A stretch of 64,000 nt of DNA, from positions 1 through 64,000 of the forward strand of contig NZ_CP134949.1 in NCBI RefSeq assembly GCF_032116555.1, in the 5' to 3' direction. The position numbers and the translations under genes were made by a program. Under the pieces are notes generated by a model. That model was not told the origin of the DNA, made no database searches, and saw only the letters and a list, made by a program, of their open reading frames with translations. Origin of the DNA: Halobaculum sp. XH14. GTDB lineage: Archaea; Halobacteriota; Halobacteria; Halobacteriales; Haloferacaceae. Shown piece by piece: positions 18,694 to 26,889 of this stretch (position 1 is its first letter; every line of letters starts with the position of its first letter).

Positions 18694-19108
18694 GGGAGTT
18701 GCGATGAGGGATTCAGCCGGGTGGCGCGCGTGACGGCGAGCCCCGCAGGGGCGAGCGGACGCGCGCGAGGGACGAGCACCGCAGGCTCGCGAACGCGGTG
18801 AGCGAGCCGAGGAGCACAGGAGGCTGGGGAGGCTGAGGTGCTGTGCGGTGGCGGGGCGGTCTGGGTGGGACTGAAAGGGGCCGCGGCTGTCGGCGAACCC
18901 CGGCGCCTCAAGCACCGCAGGGAGCGAACGAAGTGAGCGACCGAGGAGCACAGAGCGTGCCGCGGGAGCCGACAGCCGCGGGGGCTTTCGAGGTGCTCCT
19001 CGCTGAACCCGAACGGGCGACGAGTGCGAAACGTCGAGAATCAAGCCACGCGGCGAATTTCGAGAACAGTCCCCACGAACCTCGACGAACGCCGGAGTCG
19101 AGTGATCC
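18694..19108. other. Gap between convergent genes
   Basis: No gene; almost entirely filled by copy C of the modular hairpin repeat. The remaining 100 bp before the HAD gene is AT-richer and featureless. Confidence 0.7.
18727..19007 (+). repeat. Modular hairpin repeat, copy C (longest)
   Basis: Fullest copy. Left block GCGTGACGGCGAGCCCCGCA to about 18773; linker GAGCACCGCAGG (18774-18785); hairpin GGCTCGC/GCGAGCC; linker GAGGAGCACAGG (18809-18820), then AGGCTGGGGAGG; GTGGGACTGAAAGGGG ending 18880; stem arm CCGCGGCTGTCGGC (18881-18894), a 73-base insert repeating both linkers, partner arm GCCGACAGCCGCGG (18968-18981), and GGGCTTTCGAGG. With GAAAG/CTTTC flanks the long stem is perfect apart from a GGG/GGG internal loop. 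Confidence 0.82.
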
Positions 19109-19726
19109 CTACAGAAACTCGGCAACCGCATCAGCGACCGAGTCCGGCCCCTCCACGTGAACCCCCCGCCACCCGAACTCCCGCGACGCCGCCACATCAG
19201 CGTCAAAGTCGTCACCGACCATGACGTGCTCGTCGGCCTCCAGCAGCTCCTCGGCCCGCCTGAACACGGCGGAGTCCGGCTTGTGCGCGCCGGCGTCGTA
19301 GCTCGTCAGGATCGCGTCGACGTACTCCGTCAGCCCGTTCGTCCCCAGCTTTCCGCGCTGCCACTCGGCCACGCCGTTCGTGAGGACGCCGACCGAGACG
19401 TCGTCGGTGCCCGACAGTTCGGCGAGCGCGTCGTGGACCGACGCCGGCGTCTCGGCCTCGTCGAACTCGGCGATGCGGAGGGCGTCGACGAAGTACGCCG
19501 GCTCCGCGTCGCCGCCCGCCGCGGCGATGGCGCGCTCGGCGCCGACGCGATACGGGTCGGGCTCGTGGGCCTCGAAGGCCTCGAAGAAGCCCCGGTCGTA
19601 CTCCGACAGGAACTCGTCGGTCGGCTCGATGCCCGCCGCGTCGCAGGCGCGTTCGAGGATGGCCGCGTAGTCGTCGATGTCGAGCAGCGTTCCGTCGAGG
19701 TCGAACCAGACGGCGAGACGGGCCAT
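19109..19726 (-). CDS. HAD-family hydrolase (phosphoglycolate phosphatase-like)
   Basis: Haloacid-dehalogenase-type phosphatase, 205 residues. All four motifs are present: FDLDGTLLD (nucleophile Asp9, general acid Asp11), VGVLTNG, the lysine of AHKPDSAVF and the metal-binding VGDDFDADVAASREFGW. A helical cap lies between about residues 17 and 90, so it belongs to the subfamily IA of small-molecule phosphatases. Substrate not predictable. It is 57 bp downstream of pcn on the same strand and may share its transcript. Confidence 0.88.
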   Translation of the reverse strand: MARLAVWFDLDGTLLDIDDYAAILERACDAAGIEPTDEFLSEYDRGFFEAFEAHEPDPYRVGAERAIAAAGGDAEPAYFVDALRIAEFDEAETPASVHDALAELSGTDDVSVGVLTNGVAEWQRGKLGTNGLTEYVDAILTSYDAGAHKPDSAVFRRAEELLEADEHVMVGDDFDADVAASREFGWRGVHVEGPDSVADAVAEFL

Positions 19727-19783
19727 GCGAACTGGCGGGCCGGCGCGGTGAAAAGGGTGCCGTGAGCGGGGGACGCGGTCGGC

Positions 19784-20527
19784 TCAGTCGCTCTGGATGC
19801 GCGGCGCGAGCATGAACGTCGTGTGGCCCATGCCCTCGGCGAACTCGTAGTGGAGCTTCACCGGGAACTCCTCGCCGAGTTCGATGCGGACCTCCGCGTC
19901 GGCCGGGATGGCCTTGTTCATGTCCTTCAGGTAGTCCAGCGAGAACAGCGAGTCGGCCGGGCCGGCCTGCAGGTCGATGAGGTCCTCGCGGGGAAGCTTC
20001 AGGTCGACGTCGTCGGTGTCGCCCTCGGCCTCGATGATGAACGCCTCGTCGGCCTCGTCGACGCGCAGGCGGATGTGGTCCGACACCATGTCGGCGGCCT
20101 TGATGCCGCGGTCGAGCTGGGCGCCCTCGAGGACGATCTCGGAGGTGAGATCGAGGTCCGGGATGTCCGGCTCCTGGCGGATGGAGTCCGGGTCGATGAG
20201 CGCGAGCGTGTAGCTCAGCCCCTCCATCTCGATGTGGAGCTTCCGGGTCTCCTCGTCGAGTTCCAGGTGGACCAGGTCACCCGAGTTGGCCATGCCGGCG
20301 ATGTCCTCCAGCCGGTTGAGGTTCACGCCGATGACGCCGCCGTCGGCCTCGTAGGACTCGAACGCGGCGGCCTCCAGCGAGAGGTCGACCATGCCGACGC
20401 TCGCGGGATCGACCGCTCGGATCGCGAGTTCGTCCTCGTTCAGCCGGATCTTGCACTCGTCGACCAGCACGCTCACCGAGTCGAGTGCGTCCCGGAGGGT
20501 CGACGCGCTCACGATGGCCTTGAACAT
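19784..20527 (-). CDS. pcn: DNA sliding clamp PCNA
   Basis: Processivity clamp of DNA polymerases, a homotrimeric ring loaded by RFC. The 247 residues show the two-domain PCNA fold: [20 protein letters not shown] and the highly acidic [20 protein letters not shown] in domain 1, the interdomain loop around residues 118-130 ([16 protein letters not shown]), and the C-terminal LAPRIQSD. Length equals that of other haloarchaeal PCNAs. A TATA-like TATTTTGA (20553-20560 on the minus strand) sits about 28 bases upstream of the ATG, so the transcript is probably leaderless. Confidence 0.97.
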   Translation of the reverse strand: MFKAIVSASTLRDALDSVSVLVDECKIRLNEDELAIRAVDPASVGMVDLSLEAAAFESYEADGGVIGVNLNRLEDIAGMANSGDLVHLELDEETRKLHIEMEGLSYTLALIDPDSIRQEPDIPDLDLTSEIVLEGAQLDRGIKAADMVSDHIRLRVDEADEAFIIEAEGDTDDVDLKLPREDLIDLQAGPADSLFSLDYLKDMNKAIPADAEVRIELGEEFPVKLHYEFAEGMGHTTFMLAPRIQSD

Positions 20528-20712
20528 GTGTGGGCGCTACGGTTGACCCCCTCAAAATACCCGCGGTTCACCGACCCGAGCGAGCCGCCGTGTGCACGGA
20601 ATCGGCCGGGCGAGGCCGTCGATCCGGGAGCGCACGTCCGCGGACCGTTCGTGAAACGCTCTCGCGGTTCGCTCGTAGTTCGGCCGTGGAACGCTCGTAA
20701 TTCGCCCGCAGT

Positions 20713-20886
20713 TCAGTCAGGCCGACCGTCGGTGCCGGCGAGCAGGTAGTACACCGCGAGGAACGGCAACAGCGGCAACAGCAGGAGCGCCACGCCGGCC
20801 CCGACGAGCCACCCGGCGACGCCCATCTGCGGGAGGCGAGCGTACCCCCGGTTCGATCCCAGCGAGTACGGCGAATCGTCAGCCAT
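20713..20886 (-). CDS. 57-residue single-pass membrane protein
   Basis: Small gene read directly from the minus strand: MADDSPYSLG at the start, hydrophobic VALLLLPLLPFLAVYYLLA at about residues 33-51 and a short polar tail ending GRPD, TGA at 20713-20715. A strongly hydrophobic helix flanked by charged ends, in-frame haloarchaeal codon usage and a position in an otherwise empty divergent gap support a real gene. Family unknown; similar tiny membrane proteins are common in Halobacteria. Confidence 0.6.
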   Translation of the reverse strand: MADDSPYSLGSNRGYARLPQMGVAGWLVGAGVALLLLPLLPFLAVYYLLAGTDGRPD

Positions 20887-21008
20887 ACGCGATGATTTTC
20901 GACGGGGCGGTTTGAACGCCTCGAAAGCGGTCAGTCGTGAACCGGTCGCGCCCCCCCCCGGGACGCGGAACGAACCGCATAACCGCCTCGGGCCGCAAGG
21001 AACGGCAA

Positions 21009-21791
21009 ATGGGTCGCAAGGACGAGTACTACAACAAGGCGAAACAGCAGGGCTACCGCGCCCGCTCGGCCTACAAGCTCCAGCAGCTCGACGAGGAGTC
21101 AGACCTGTTCTCGGGCGGCGAGACGGTCGTGGACCTCGGCGCGGCCCCGGGCGGGTGGCTCCAGGTCGCAGCCGAGCGCGTCGGCGACCACGGGCGCGTC
21201 GTCGGCGTCGACTTCCAGTCGATCGACGGCCTGGAGCACGACCACGTGAAGACGGTGCGGGGCGACATGACCGAGGACCGGACGCGCTACTACCTCCGGA
21301 AGGCGCTCGGCGCCGAGGAGGGCGAGCAGGTCGTCGACGTCGTCGTCTCGGACATGGCCCCGAACATGTCCGGTGAGTACTCGCTGGACCACGCGCGCTC
21401 CATCCATCTCGCCCGCCAGGCGTTCGAGGTCGCGCTCGAACTGCTGAAGCCCGGCGGCGACTTCGTCGTCAAGGTGTTCGACGGCCAGGATCTGGCCGAC
21501 TTTCGCGCGGACGTGGAGCCCGAGTTCCAGTACGTCCGGGCCTACACGCCCGAGGCCAGCCGGAAACAGTCCTCCGAGCGCTACCTCATCGGCAAGGGCC
21601 GGACCGACGCGCCGGTCGCCGAGGACGACGAGGTGGAACTGAAGATCGTCGACGTCGGCGACGAGGGCGACGGCATCGCACGGATCGAGGGGTTCACGGT
21701 GTTCGTGTCCGGCGCCGAGGAGGGCGAGACGGTTCGGGCCCGGGTCGGGGACGTGAAGCCGCGGTTCGCGTTCGCGGAGCGGCTGGACTGA
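21009..21791 (+). CDS. rlmE: 23S rRNA 2'-O-ribose uridine methyltransferase with TRAM domain
   Basis: RrmJ/FtsJ-type SAM-dependent methyltransferase that methylates the A-loop uridine of 23S rRNA. 260 residues. The basic opening MGRKDEYYNKAKQQGYRARS supplies the K of the KDKE tetrad; SAM-binding motif VVDLGAAPGGWLQVA follows, then the catalytic aspartate in VVSDMAPNMSG and lysine in GGDFVVKVFDG. Residues from about 195 form an RNA-binding TRAM domain (VDVGDEGDGIARIEGFTVFV), a fusion found in archaea but not in bacterial RlmE. TATA-like GCATAACCG lies 26 bases upstream, so it is probably leaderless. Confidence 0.93.
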   Translation: MGRKDEYYNKAKQQGYRARSAYKLQQLDEESDLFSGGETVVDLGAAPGGWLQVAAERVGDHGRVVGVDFQSIDGLEHDHVKTVRGDMTEDRTRYYLRKALGAEEGEQVVDVVVSDMAPNMSGEYSLDHARSIHLARQAFEVALELLKPGGDFVVKVFDGQDLADFRADVEPEFQYVRAYTPEASRKQSSERYLIGKGRTDAPVAEDDEVELKIVDVGDEGDGIARIEGFTVFVSGAEEGETVRARVGDVKPRFAFAERLD

Positions 21792-21914
21792 TCTGCAGGT
21801 TCTCTACAGGTCGGTGATGCCGTTTGTTCGTCGCGGAGTTGGTCGAACGCCTCCGCCGGGATGCCGAGGACCAAGTAGGCGAGGGGCACTACGAACTCAT
21901 TTCGTAGTCTTGCC

Positions 21915-21935
21915 ATGGACGGAGAGTCCGTCCAT
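21915..21935. terminator. Perfect 9-bp hairpin between convergent genes
   Basis: ATGGACGGA-GAG-TCCGTCCAT, a perfect 9-bp stem with a 3-base loop, between the 3' ends of rlmE and the DUF5518-like pseudogene. Position suits a bidirectional terminator or RNA end-processing site. No T-run follows, so the role is inferred. Confidence 0.4.
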
Positions 21936-21953
21936 CAATCCGTCGTAGCAGTA

Positions 21954-22410
21954 TTATGACGCGTTCGTCCCGGTGTTCCATCGTGAGGTAACGGTGTTTG
22001 CCACCCACCCACCGACACGACCGCATGCCAGACCGAACACGGGAGAGACGCACAGGACTAGCCCAGTCGCGAAGACCCAGAATACGACTCTGGACAGCGG
22101 CCATGCCGCCGTCGCACCACTTGACTACTGTCACGATGAGCGTGAGCACCGCGACGACGCCACCAAGAAAACCGGCGCGGAATCCGACATCATCCGGGTC
22201 TCTCGAGCGGATTACGGCGATACCCCCCGCGATGAACGCTCCAATAACCATGATACCGCCACCGATGGTCGCCTCCGAGTTCGGCAACCAGTTTATCATG
22301 GCAGCGATGGGCAGTGAGGCTACCGCGCCGATGAGCGCGAACCGCCACGCCGATGGGGTAGTGCGGAGGAGCGATGGGGACATTCGTCCCAGGAAATCAT
22401 CGAGCGCCAT
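21954..22410 (-). pseudogene. DUF5518-like membrane protein, frameshifted
   Basis: Haloarchaeal four-helix membrane protein broken by one indel. From ATG 22410 the frame gives membrane segments (WRFALIGAVASLPIAAMINW, GGIMVIGAFIAGGIAVI, FLGGVVAVLTLIVTVV) up to about position 22123. It then turns into non-membrane sequence (KWCDGGMAAVQSRI), while the +1 frame continues with the expected fourth helix (SRVVFWVFATGLVLCVSPVF, then GLACGRVGGWVANTV) and ends at TAA 21954-21956. GC here is lower than in the surroundings. The DUF5518 label is from memory; a sequencing indel is the alternative explanation. Confidence 0.6.
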
Positions 22411-22515
22411 CAATACTCTTCGTCAGCGAACGGAGTACGCTCCGTCAGAGTGTCACTCTCGGCGCTCTAAGCCATCAAAAACGGGCCGTGACGACCGCTC
22501 GCTGTTCCGCCCGCG

Positions 22516-23244
22516 TCAGTCCGCGTACGCCAGTCGCTCCGACCCGCTCCGCGACCGGACCGCCCCGACGACGGCGTAGACGAACGGCGTGTCGACGACG
22601 GCGATGAGCAGCTTCAGGGCGTACTGCCCGACGACGAGCGCGGCGATGCTCGGGCCCGCGGCGGCCGTCAGCGGCAGGCCGAGCTGTGCCCCGATGCCCA
22701 GTTGCGGGAGGACGTAGAACGCGACGCCGACGAACAGCACCGTGTCGACGAGCTGGCTCGTCGCGGTCGAGCCGACGTTGCGGAGCCAGAGGTGGTCGCC
22801 GTCGGTCGCGTCGCGGATGCGGTGGAACACCAGCACGTCCCAGTTCTGGCTCACGAGGTACGCGAGCAGGCTGCCGGCGACGATGTTGGTGCTCGCCCCG
22901 AGCACGGTCGCGAACGTCGACGCGAACTCGGGGTTCGCGGCCGGCGCGGCGATGGTGCTCCACACCAGCGCGAGCACGACGAAGTTCATCAGGAACGCCA
23001 CGTTGACCATCTCCTGGGCCGCCCGCCGGCCGTACAGCTCCGCGTAGCAGTCGGAGGCGAAGAACGTCACCGCGTACGCCAGCGCCGCGCCGGGCAGCGT
23101 CAGCGTCGCGCCGGCAAAGGGCAGCGAGAAGGGGATCGCGACCGCGAGCAGCTTCGCGGCCGTCACCTGCGCGACCACGAGCGCGGTCACGAACAGCGCG
23201 ACGATGGCGAGACGTTCGGGCGGAAGTCGGGTGGCGCTACTCAT
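22516..23244 (-). CDS. Queuosine/archaeosine precursor transporter (YhhQ family)
   Basis: Six-to-seven-helix membrane protein of 242 residues with the YhhQ/DUF165 hallmarks: FFASDCYAELYGRRAAQEMV near residues 61-80, and TSQLVDTVLFVGVAFY. Bacterial members import 7-deazaguanine precursors; in archaea the expected use is preQ0/preQ1 for archaeosine. The ATG overlaps the upstream RHH regulator gene by eight bases, so the two are co-expressed and the regulator may control the transporter. Confidence 0.82.
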   Translation of the reverse strand: MSSATRLPPERLAIVALFVTALVVAQVTAAKLLAVAIPFSLPFAGATLTLPGAALAYAVTFFASDCYAELYGRRAAQEMVNVAFLMNFVVLALVWSTIAAPAANPEFASTFATVLGASTNIVAGSLLAYLVSQNWDVLVFHRIRDATDGDHLWLRNVGSTATSQLVDTVLFVGVAFYVLPQLGIGAQLGLPLTAAAGPSIAALVVGQYALKLLIAVVDTPFVYAVVGAVRSRSGSERLAYAD

Positions 23245-23431
23245 CGTCGTCCCCCGTCGCGTCCTCCTCCAGCCGGCCGTGCCGGGCGTCGATCTCGTCG
23301 AGCACGTCGAGGGTTTTTCGGACGGACGCTCTCACCGCGTCGCTCCGGTTCACGAACTTGCCGTCGTCGCCGACGTGCTCGTCGAGGTCGGCGAGGAGTT
23401 CGCCGGGGATCTCGACGCTTATTTTGGGCAT
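23237..23431 (-). CDS. Ribbon-helix-helix (CopG-type) DNA-binding protein
   Basis: A 64-residue regulator. The N-terminal strand MPKISVEIPGELLADLDEHV and the helices VNRSDAVRASVRKTLDVLDE form a complete RHH fold, which dimerises and reads DNA with the strand. A short acidic tail follows. First gene of a two-gene operon with the YhhQ transporter; likely an autorepressor, by inference from context. Confidence 0.85.
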   Translation of the reverse strand: MPKISVEIPGELLADLDEHVGDDGKFVNRSDAVRASVRKTLDVLDEIDARHGRLEEDATGDDDE

Positions 23432-23516
23432 ACTGGGAGATTCCCTCGGGATTATTTGAAGGCACTCATTGATCGGTGGTTGGCTCGGTGGGCTACAGCG
23501 GAATTTCGGTCGGGGG

Positions 23517-23748
23517 TGCCGCGACTACCTCGAAAGCCCCCGCGGCCCCTTTCAGTCCCACCCACCGCAACCGCACCGCCCCGCACCTCACCCTCCCCAG
23601 CCTCTTGCGCTTCTCGCTCCCTGCGGTCGCTGTCGTTCGAAAGGCGCTTCGCGCCTTTCGTGATGACGAGACGCCGCTGGCGTCTCGAACCACGATGCTC
23701 ATCCCTCGCGCGCGTCCGCTCGCCCCTGCGGGGCTCGCCGTCACGCGG
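23517..23748 (-). repeat. Modular hairpin repeat, copy E
   Basis: Minus-strand copy. Left block GCGTGACGGCGAGCCCCGCA ... GAGGGATGAGCATCG (23694-23748) is nearly identical to copy C. It is followed by two perfect hairpins, CGAGACGCC/GGCGTCTCG (23667-23687, 3-base loop) and CGAAAGGCGC/GCGCCTTTCG (23638-23660, 3-base loop), then GAGGCTGGGGAGGGTGAGG and GTGGGACTGAAAGGGG. The final variable stem is reduced to CCGCGG before GGGCTTTCGAGG (end near 23528). It fills the gap between the RHH gene and tatC2. Confidence 0.8.
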
Positions 23749-23803
23749 GTCACCGCTACCGGTGGGAAGTCACGTCGCCCGCGAAAATCGCGACCGGGCA
23801 GCC

Positions 23804-26554
23804 CTACCGCGTCGTCCCGACCGTCGGCTTCCGGAGGTCCCGCCTGCCGCCGAGCGTCAGCACGAACAGGACCCCCAGCCCGATGCCGTACGCGACCATC
23901 AGCGGCACCGTCACGAGGAACATCGTGATGACGTCCGCGGGGGTAAACAGCGCCGCGGCCAGCATGATGGCGACGGTGACCTCGCGCCAGCGCTTCCGCA
24001 TCGCGCGGTAGGAGACGCCCGCCGAGTTGAGCAGGATCATCAGGATGGGTACGTCGGCCAGGACGCCGATGCCCAGCGTCGTGAAGATGACGAGCCAGAA
24101 GAAGTCGCTGATCCGGTAGCTGATGATCATCCCGGCCCGCAGCGCGTCGCCGACGAGCCACGAGATGACCGCCGGCGCGATGGTCGTGTAGCCGAGGTAG
24201 AGCCCGCCGAACAGCCCCACGAGCAGCATCGCGGTCCAGCCGAAGATGACCTGTCTTCGCCCGCGGACGAACCCGCGCTCCCGGAGCGCCGGCCAGGCGT
24301 AGTACGCCGCGAACGGGAGCACGGCGGCGATCCCGAGCAGCGTCGAGATCTTCACCTCGAAGATGAGCGCCTCGACCGGGTGGAGCACGATGACGCCGAA
24401 CTGCTCCGCGCCCTCGCCGACCACCTCCTCGGGGAGCCGACGGACGAAGTTCCGCCGGACGTCCCCGATCCCGCCCGAATACAGCCACGCGAACGTCCCG
24501 GCCATGACGACGCCGAAGACGACGACGAGCCGGAACGCCCGGGAGCGCAGCGAGTTGGCGATGAACGCCAGGTCGTCGTAGTAGCCGCCGATGTCGTCCT
24601 CGTCGGAGTCGCCGTCGGTCAGTCCGTCGAGGAACGTGCTGCTCGCGCGTGACGTCCGGTCGCCGATGTCGTCGGACGCGCCGGGGACGCCTCCCCCGCC
24701 CGAACCGCCGGCCGCCTCCCGAGCCCGCTGGACCTCGTCGAACCGGTCGAGGACGACCCGCGCCTTCTCCGTGTCGCCCGCCTCGGCCGCCGTGCTCGCC
24801 AGGAAGTTCGCCCGCTGTTCGGACACCGCGGCGAAGGTGGCGTTCGGGGCACGCCGGACCTCCTCGGCCGAGAGCACTCCGATGTCGACCGCCTCCGGGT
24901 CGGTGCCGGCCGAGTACGCGACGTACACCGACAGGAGCGCGCCCAGCAGGACTGCGAGCAGCAGCCCCGCGGCGGCGAACAGGCCGAGCGCGGCCGTCCC
25001 CGTCACTGGCACCCACGCGGTCAGCGCGGCCGCCGAGGTGCCGTACTCGGTCAGGACGCCGTCGGCGAGTTCGGGCCGTTCGAGCAGCAGATAGCCGACC
25101 GCGAAGACGACCCCGCCGATGCCAAGCAGCACGTTCCACAGCCCCGTGAACCGGGCTCGCCAGTCGACGAAGCCGCTCCCGCGCCGGATCGCGCCGAGGA
25201 CGGCGCCGTCGCCGGTGAGCAGGTCCCGCGGCGGGCCGGCGGAAGCGGCCGCGCCCGCCGCGTCGCCATCCGCCGATTCAGCACCCTCGCCCGCCTCGCC
25301 GGCGGCTTCGGCCTCGTCGTAGCGGTCGAGGATGGCCTGCGCCTTCGCGGGGTCGTCGGATTCCATCGCCGCCTCGGCGGCCGCGAGCGCCTCCTCCTCG
25401 TCCATCCCGGCGAACGCCTCGGGCGGCGCGGACCGGACGCCGTCGGCGTCGAGCCCGGCGAGGTCGATGCTCCCCGGCTCGCCGACCTTGCCGCCCACGT
25501 CGACCGCGGCGTTGAGTTCGACGTAGATGTAGTACGCCAGCGCGACCAGCATCGCCGCCAGCGCGGCGACGACGGCGGCGACGATCGCGACGGTCTCGGT
25601 CAGGACTGGGACCCTGGACGTGGTGAGGCCGGCGATTGCGGCGTTCACCGCCTCGGGGCCGCCGCGGAGGAAGAACAGCGCGACGGCCGCGCCCACGAGC
25701 ACGCCGATCCCGCCGAGTTCGTTCCAGTTGCGCCTGGCGGTGGCGGGGGCGTCGATGCGGGCGCTCCCACGCTTTGCAGTGACGACGACCTTCGCGAGGT
25801 AGAGCGAGGCGCCGTACAGCACGAGCAGCGGCACCGCCCACATGACCTGGGTGAACGGGTCCGGCGGCGAGAAGAACGCGCCGAACACGAAGATGAGCAG
25901 GACCGCGTAGCGCCACTTGTCGCGGAACGTCTCGTACGGGATGATCTCCGCGTAGGAGAGCGCCGTCACGACCAGCGGCATCTGCGCGGCGAAGCCGAAC
26001 GAGAACGTGAGCAGCATGATGAACTCCGCCCACTTCACGATGGAGTAGGTCGGCGAGATGCCCGCCGAGAGGGCGTTGTTCGCCAGGAACGCGAACATGA
26101 ACGGGAAGAAGACGAGGTAGCCGTACGCGACGCCGCCGACGAACAGTCCCGCGGCGAGCAGGCCGATCAGGACGAGTTTCCAGCGGGCGACGGGCGTCTG
26201 GGGCCACAGGCCGCGTTCGCGGAGCGGCTCCCGGGCGAAGTAGAGGAACGGCGGGATGGCGACGAGTATCCCGACCGCGAGGCCGATCTTCGCCTGCAAC
26301 AGGATGACGTCGAACGGCGTCTGGGCGATGATCTTCACCTCCTGTGCGGTCAGCGAGTCCAGCCGGGCCTCGGTGACGGCCTTCAGGAACTCCCAGACGT
26401 AGAGCCGCAGCGAGTAGAACGTCCCGAGGAACCCGACGAGAAAGACGATGAACACCTTCTGGAGGTCCTTCTGGGCCGAGCGGAGCATGGCCCGGACCGT
26501 GTCCTGGCCGGCCGCCAGCGCCTGCTGGGTGTCCTCGTCGAGTGCGCTCGACAT
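23804..26554 (-). CDS. tatC2: Twin-arginine translocase TatC, double-domain form (TatCt)
   Basis: Core receptor of the Tat exporter, which moves folded proteins carrying RR signal peptides; the main secretion route in haloarchaea. At 916 residues it contains two TatC domains: residues about 30-270 (LGTFYSLRLYVWEFLKAV, FSFGFAAQMPLVV) and about 680-910 (FRLVVVFGVVMAGTFAWLY, TLGIGVLADVPILMILL). Between them sit two tandem modules, each two membrane helices followed by an acidic cytoplasmic helix bundle with similar opening (GLDADGVRSAPPEAFAGM and GVLSAEEVRRAPNATFAAV). Start is the ATG giving MSSALDEDTQ; an upstream in-frame extension is low-complexity. Divergent from tatC1. Confidence 0.92.
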   Translation of the reverse strand: MSSALDEDTQQALAAGQDTVRAMLRSAQKDLQKVFIVFLVGFLGTFYSLRLYVWEFLKAVTEARLDSLTAQEVKIIAQTPFDVILLQAKIGLAVGILVAIPPFLYFAREPLRERGLWPQTPVARWKLVLIGLLAAGLFVGGVAYGYLVFFPFMFAFLANNALSAGISPTYSIVKWAEFIMLLTFSFGFAAQMPLVVTALSYAEIIPYETFRDKWRYAVLLIFVFGAFFSPPDPFTQVMWAVPLLVLYGASLYLAKVVVTAKRGSARIDAPATARRNWNELGGIGVLVGAAVALFFLRGGPEAVNAAIAGLTTSRVPVLTETVAIVAAVVAALAAMLVALAYYIYVELNAAVDVGGKVGEPGSIDLAGLDADGVRSAPPEAFAGMDEEEALAAAEAAMESDDPAKAQAILDRYDEAEAAGEAGEGAESADGDAAGAAASAGPPRDLLTGDGAVLGAIRRGSGFVDWRARFTGLWNVLLGIGGVVFAVGYLLLERPELADGVLTEYGTSAAALTAWVPVTGTAALGLFAAAGLLLAVLLGALLSVYVAYSAGTDPEAVDIGVLSAEEVRRAPNATFAAVSEQRANFLASTAAEAGDTEKARVVLDRFDEVQRAREAAGGSGGGGVPGASDDIGDRTSRASSTFLDGLTDGDSDEDDIGGYYDDLAFIANSLRSRAFRLVVVFGVVMAGTFAWLYSGGIGDVRRNFVRRLPEEVVGEGAEQFGVIVLHPVEALIFEVKISTLLGIAAVLPFAAYYAWPALRERGFVRGRRQVIFGWTAMLLVGLFGGLYLGYTTIAPAVISWLVGDALRAGMIISYRISDFFWLVIFTTLGIGVLADVPILMILLNSAGVSYRAMRKRWREVTVAIMLAAALFTPADVITMFLVTVPLMVAYGIGLGVLFVLTLGGRRDLRKPTVGTTR

Positions 26555-26889
26555 ACCGTTGGGGAGCCTCCTCGCGGTTATCAACCTTTTCACACCGCGA
26601 CCTTTTACGCTGCGGGCCGCCTCCGGCGGCCCTCGGTAAAAGCTCGACCAAAAGCACTCCTCCCTCCCTTCACTCGCTCCGCTCGTTCGGGTCGCTCGTC
26701 GGCCCGCTCGCTCGGTCAGCACGGCTACGCCGTGCTTCCCTCCCTCCCGGAGGGTGAACTGGTGCCTTTGGCGGCTGGACGGTCGTCGCCCCGTCGGAAG
26801 CCGGACGATCGCACCTGACTCGCCGACGCGACCGACTTTCTCACGAGTCCATCGGAAAAGGCCTATAACTGACGGGGGAGGTAGAACGG
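26555..26889. other. Divergent tatC promoter region with hairpins
   Basis: About 335 bp without a gene. It contains an interrupted hairpin at 26602-26642 and a 7-bp hairpin AGCACGG/CCGTGCT at 26718-26736, plus GCTCGxTCGG-type short repeats. Both Tat genes must be transcribed outwards from here; no clear TATA box is visible for either. Confidence 0.5.
26602..26642. repeat. Two-tier hairpin upstream of tatC2
   Basis: CTTTTAC (26602-26608) pairs with GTAAAAG (26636-26642), enclosing a second perfect stem GGGCCGCC (26614-26621)/GGCGGCCC (26625-26632) with a 3-base loop. Structure read directly; role unknown. Confidence 0.6.

Noticed and set aside
21783-21916. Minus-strand start MARLRNEFVVPLAYLVLGIP downstream of rlmE
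   Set aside because: Looks protein-like for about 40 codons but runs antisense into rlmE with no stop before it; kept only as part of a decayed patch.
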